A stretch of DNA of 6,608 nucleotides from DASZZV01 sp035544835 (GTDB lineage Bacteria; Acidobacteriota; Thermoanaerobaculia; Gp7-AA8). Under the pieces are notes generated by a model. The model saw only the letters and a program-made list of their open reading frames with translations, did not search any database and had not been told where the DNA came from. Below, in pieces: positions 4,646-6,608 of the stretch (its first letter is position 1; each line of letters begins with the position of its first letter). Location of the stretch: contig DASZZV010000332.1 in assembly GCA_035544835.1 (NCBI GenBank), positions 1 to 6,608 on the forward strand, written 5' to 3'. The translations under genes were made by a program, and so were the position numbers.

Positions 4646-6608
4646 ACGTTCGCCCGCACCGGCAGCACGACCATCGGTACACCGAGCCACTGCAGACGCC
4701 CCTGAATGAGAGTGGGCGTCTCGTTGTGAAGGAGTTTCTGGAACCATTTCTCACGCTTGAAGACCAGCTTTCCCGAGATGATCGTGGCCCGCGGATATTG
4801 TTGCGCAACGGCCTGACACAGCCTGGTCGCTCCCTCCACGACTTCAATGCCGATGTCCATCACCGCCTCGGCCGGATACCCCAGACCGCGGCAGAGCGCC
4901 ACATACTTTTCGAGATCCTCGTTGGTCTTCTGCTGGAGCGCCTCGATGTCTTCGGCCCCCTTGAACGTCCCCGAATCGACGACGGCCACCGATACGAAGA
5001 CGAACTGCTTATAGAGCCCGGGAAAAAAACGAAATGCATTGAGGAAGGTGTGCACTCCCAGACCGTTAAACGAGCTCACCAGAAGCACAGCCGTCGGAAC
5101 ATCTGGCTGCATAGCAGCGACAGTCGGTTGTCCGTGTGTTGGGATGCTGCCAAGCACGTCGTCGAGCTGGCGAAGACCAGCACTGACACTGTCGTAATGA
5201 CGACTGATTCCGAAACAGAGGAGCACGAACGCGGTCGTGATTCCGACCGTGATCCAGCCGCCGTGCGAGAACTTCTCGAAGAGAGTGACGGCGAGGATCG
5301 TTGCGCACATGATCAGCGCGACCAGATGAAGGATCAGATTCCGTCTCCGCTTCGTCTCCTTTTTTCGAGGCCACCAGTAGCGCGTCATCCCCAGCTGCGA
5401 CAAGGTGAAGGTCAGAAAGACGTTGATCGAGTACATGACGACCAGAAGGTGGATGTTCCCTTCTGTGTAGAAGAGCATTGCCAGAGCGGCGCCGCCCATC
5501 AGCAAGACGCCGTTCTGCATGGTCAGCTGTTCTGACAACGACGAAAATCGATGCGGGAGGAACGAGTCGATGGCCATGTTCGACATGACCCGGGGACCGT
5601 CGATGAATCCCGCCTGAGCTGCCACGAACAACAGCAGGCCTTCGGAGATGAGCGTCACCAGCACCAGCCAGTAGCCGACTGGAAGATGAAAAAGCGTCCA
5701 GGAGCCAAAGAGTTGCTCGGCCAGGACGGCATTCATCGTCTTCATCGGATGCGGGGTCGTGTGCAGAAGGAGGTAGCCGACCAGGATTCCCGCGGCCGTC
5801 AGGGCCAGCGACAGGGCCATGTAAAGCATGGTCCGCTTCCCCGTCGCGACGCGAGGCTCACGCATGATCTGAAGCCCGTTTGAGACCGCCTCGATGCCGG
5901 TGTAGGTTCCGCCGCCGAGCGAGTAGGCCCGCATGAACAGAAGCAGCATCCCGCCGAGGCCGAGCGTCGTAAGTCCGTGAGAGAAACCGGTCGAGACGTG
6001 GTGACTGACTTCCGGGACGTCATCGAGATGGGAAAAGAGCGCCCAGCCGATCAGCAGCGCGTGCGTCGCCAGAAAGACCAGGAAGACCGGAAGAAGTACC
6101 TTCACCGATTCCTTCACTCCGCGAAGATTGAGAACGATCAGCAGAAGGATGGCCGCGATCTCCACGATGAATTTCCAGTGCTGGAGATGGTGCGGAAGAA
6201 AACTGAAGATAGCATTGCCGCCGGAAGCGATGGAGACAGTAATCGTCAGGATGTAATCGACGACCAGCGCGCAACCCGAGACGACCCCGATCCTCGGTCC
6301 AAGGAGTCTCGAGGCGACGACGTAACCACCGCCGCCCGTCGGGAAACGCTCGATGATCCCGCTGTAGGAGGCGGACAGGATCAGGACAGTGAAGGCGGTA
6401 ACCACGGCCAGCGCGACCGCCAGATAGGTATGTTCCCCCAGCGCGTGAAAGGCTTCTTCCGGTCCGTATGCCGACGAAGAGAGGCCGTCGGCGCCGAGAC
6501 CGACCCAGGCCAGAAAGGCGATCAGCGACATCTTGTGCAGTGTGGAGGTATCGGTTACGTCGCGAGGTCCGCCGAGGATGCGGTGCCCTACGCGCGTGGC
6601 GAGCGTTC
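4642..6608 (-). CDS. APC-superfamily permease, KimA-like, with cytosolic USP-like C-terminal domain (5'-partial)
   Basis: This large inner-membrane transporter probably imports K+ or an amino acid with protons. The membrane part has about twelve hydrophobic segments, followed by a soluble alpha/beta domain of about 170 residues resembling a universal stress protein. The frame stays open from the internal Met at 6529-6531 to the window edge, reading RVGHRILGGPRDVTDTSTLHK, a leader typical of relatives, so the true start is outside. Counting from that Met, family marks are DGLSSSAYGPEEA (D15, Y22), PTGGGGY (64-70), DYILTITVS (D92, Y93, T96, S100), TGIEAVSNG (T211, E214) and MYSINVF (Y367). Their spacing fits the K+-site residues I recall for Bacillus subtilis KimA (D36, Y43, D117, Y118, T121, S125, T230, E233, Y377). 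K+ transport is thus a reasonable inference, but substrates vary in this family. The protein ends in LPVRANV, then TAG inside a hairpin. Any upstream riboswitch or promoter lies outside the window. Confidence 0.88.
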   Translation of the reverse strand, partial: TLATRVGHRILGGPRDVTDTSTLHKMSLIAFLAWVGLGADGLSSSAYGPEEAFHALGEHTYLAVALAVVTAFTVLILSASYSGIIERFPTGGGGYVVASRLLGPRIGVVSGCALVVDYILTITVSIASGGNAIFSFLPHHLQHWKFIVEIAAILLLIVLNLRGVKESVKVLLPVFLVFLATHALLIGWALFSHLDDVPEVSHHVSTGFSHGLTTLGLGGMLLLFMRAYSLGGGTYTGIEAVSNGLQIMREPRVATGKRTMLYMALSLALTAAGILVGYLLLHTTPHPMKTMNAVLAEQLFGSWTLFHLPVGYWLVLVTLISEGLLLFVAAQAGFIDGPRVMSNMAIDSFLPHRFSSLSEQLTMQNGVLLMGGAALAMLFYTEGNIHLLVVMYSINVFLTFTLSQLGMTRYWWPRKKETKRRRNLILHLVALIMCATILAVTLFEKFSHGGWITVGITTAFVLLCFGISRHYDSVSAGLRQLDDVLGSIPTHGQPTVAAMQPDVPTAVLLVSSFNGLGVHTFLNAFRFFPGLYKQFVFVSVAVVDSGTFKGAEDIEALQQKTNEDLEKYVALCRGLGYPAEAVMDIGIEVVEGATRLCQAVAQQYPRATIISGKLVFKREKWFQKLLHNETPTLIQGRLQWLGVPMVVLPVRANV

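Noticed and set aside
4726..5535. A 269-residue open frame on the plus strand opposite the permease
   Set aside because: It is an antisense shadow of a well-supported membrane protein in GC-rich DNA. Its translation is charged and low in recognisable structure.
6529..6531. The ATG here as the true start of the permease
   Set aside because: The frame continues open to the window edge with a family-like leader (GGPRDVTDTSTLHK), so this Met is internal.
1..6608. A previously undescribed multi-gene system
   Set aside because: The genes belong to known families with no shared operon or linked function. The only unexplained structure is intergenic hairpins.

Overview
The window is GC-rich bacterial chromosomal DNA that looks like an ordinary, non-mobile stretch from an Acidobacteriota-like organism. 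That guess rests on a serine/threonine kinase fused to a PD40 (TolB-like) propeller, a neprilysin-type M13 peptidase with a Pro/Ala/Lys-rich leader, and short palindromic repeats between genes. No rRNA, tRNA, CRISPR array, transposase, integrase or phage gene is visible. The phylum is an inference from family habits, not from a marker gene.

Layout. Positions 3-1470 (+) hold the 3' part of a receptor-like Ser/Thr kinase with a C-terminal beta-propeller. It is broken near 664-680, where the frame changes and a block of the propeller seems to be missing. It converges on a 714-residue secreted M13 metallopeptidase at 1592-3736 (-). The 121 bp between them show no convincing terminator. Upstream of the peptidase is a 285-bp spacer (3737-4021) dense in hairpins: two inverted copies of a REP-like palindrome, a canonical terminator and two more short-loop hairpins. 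A small periplasmic Spy/CpxP-like (LTXXQ) protein follows at 4022-4486 (-). After a 155-bp spacer comes a large APC-superfamily permease resembling the KimA potassium importer, from 4642 to the window edge (-), with its start outside the window.

Working together. The three minus-strand genes run permease, Spy-like protein, peptidase in the direction of transcription. The gaps are large and a terminator follows the Spy-like gene, so they are probably separate transcription units. The peptidase and the Spy-like protein both carry export signals, and the permease and kinase are inner-membrane proteins, so all four are cell-envelope proteins. Nothing in the sequence ties them into one pathway.

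I did not find a convincing undescribed multi-gene system. The best leads are the REP-like pair with a compensatory base change, the internal deletion in the kinase gene, a 20-bp hairpin sitting exactly between 6-bp direct repeats, and a hairpin that supplies the permease stop codon.
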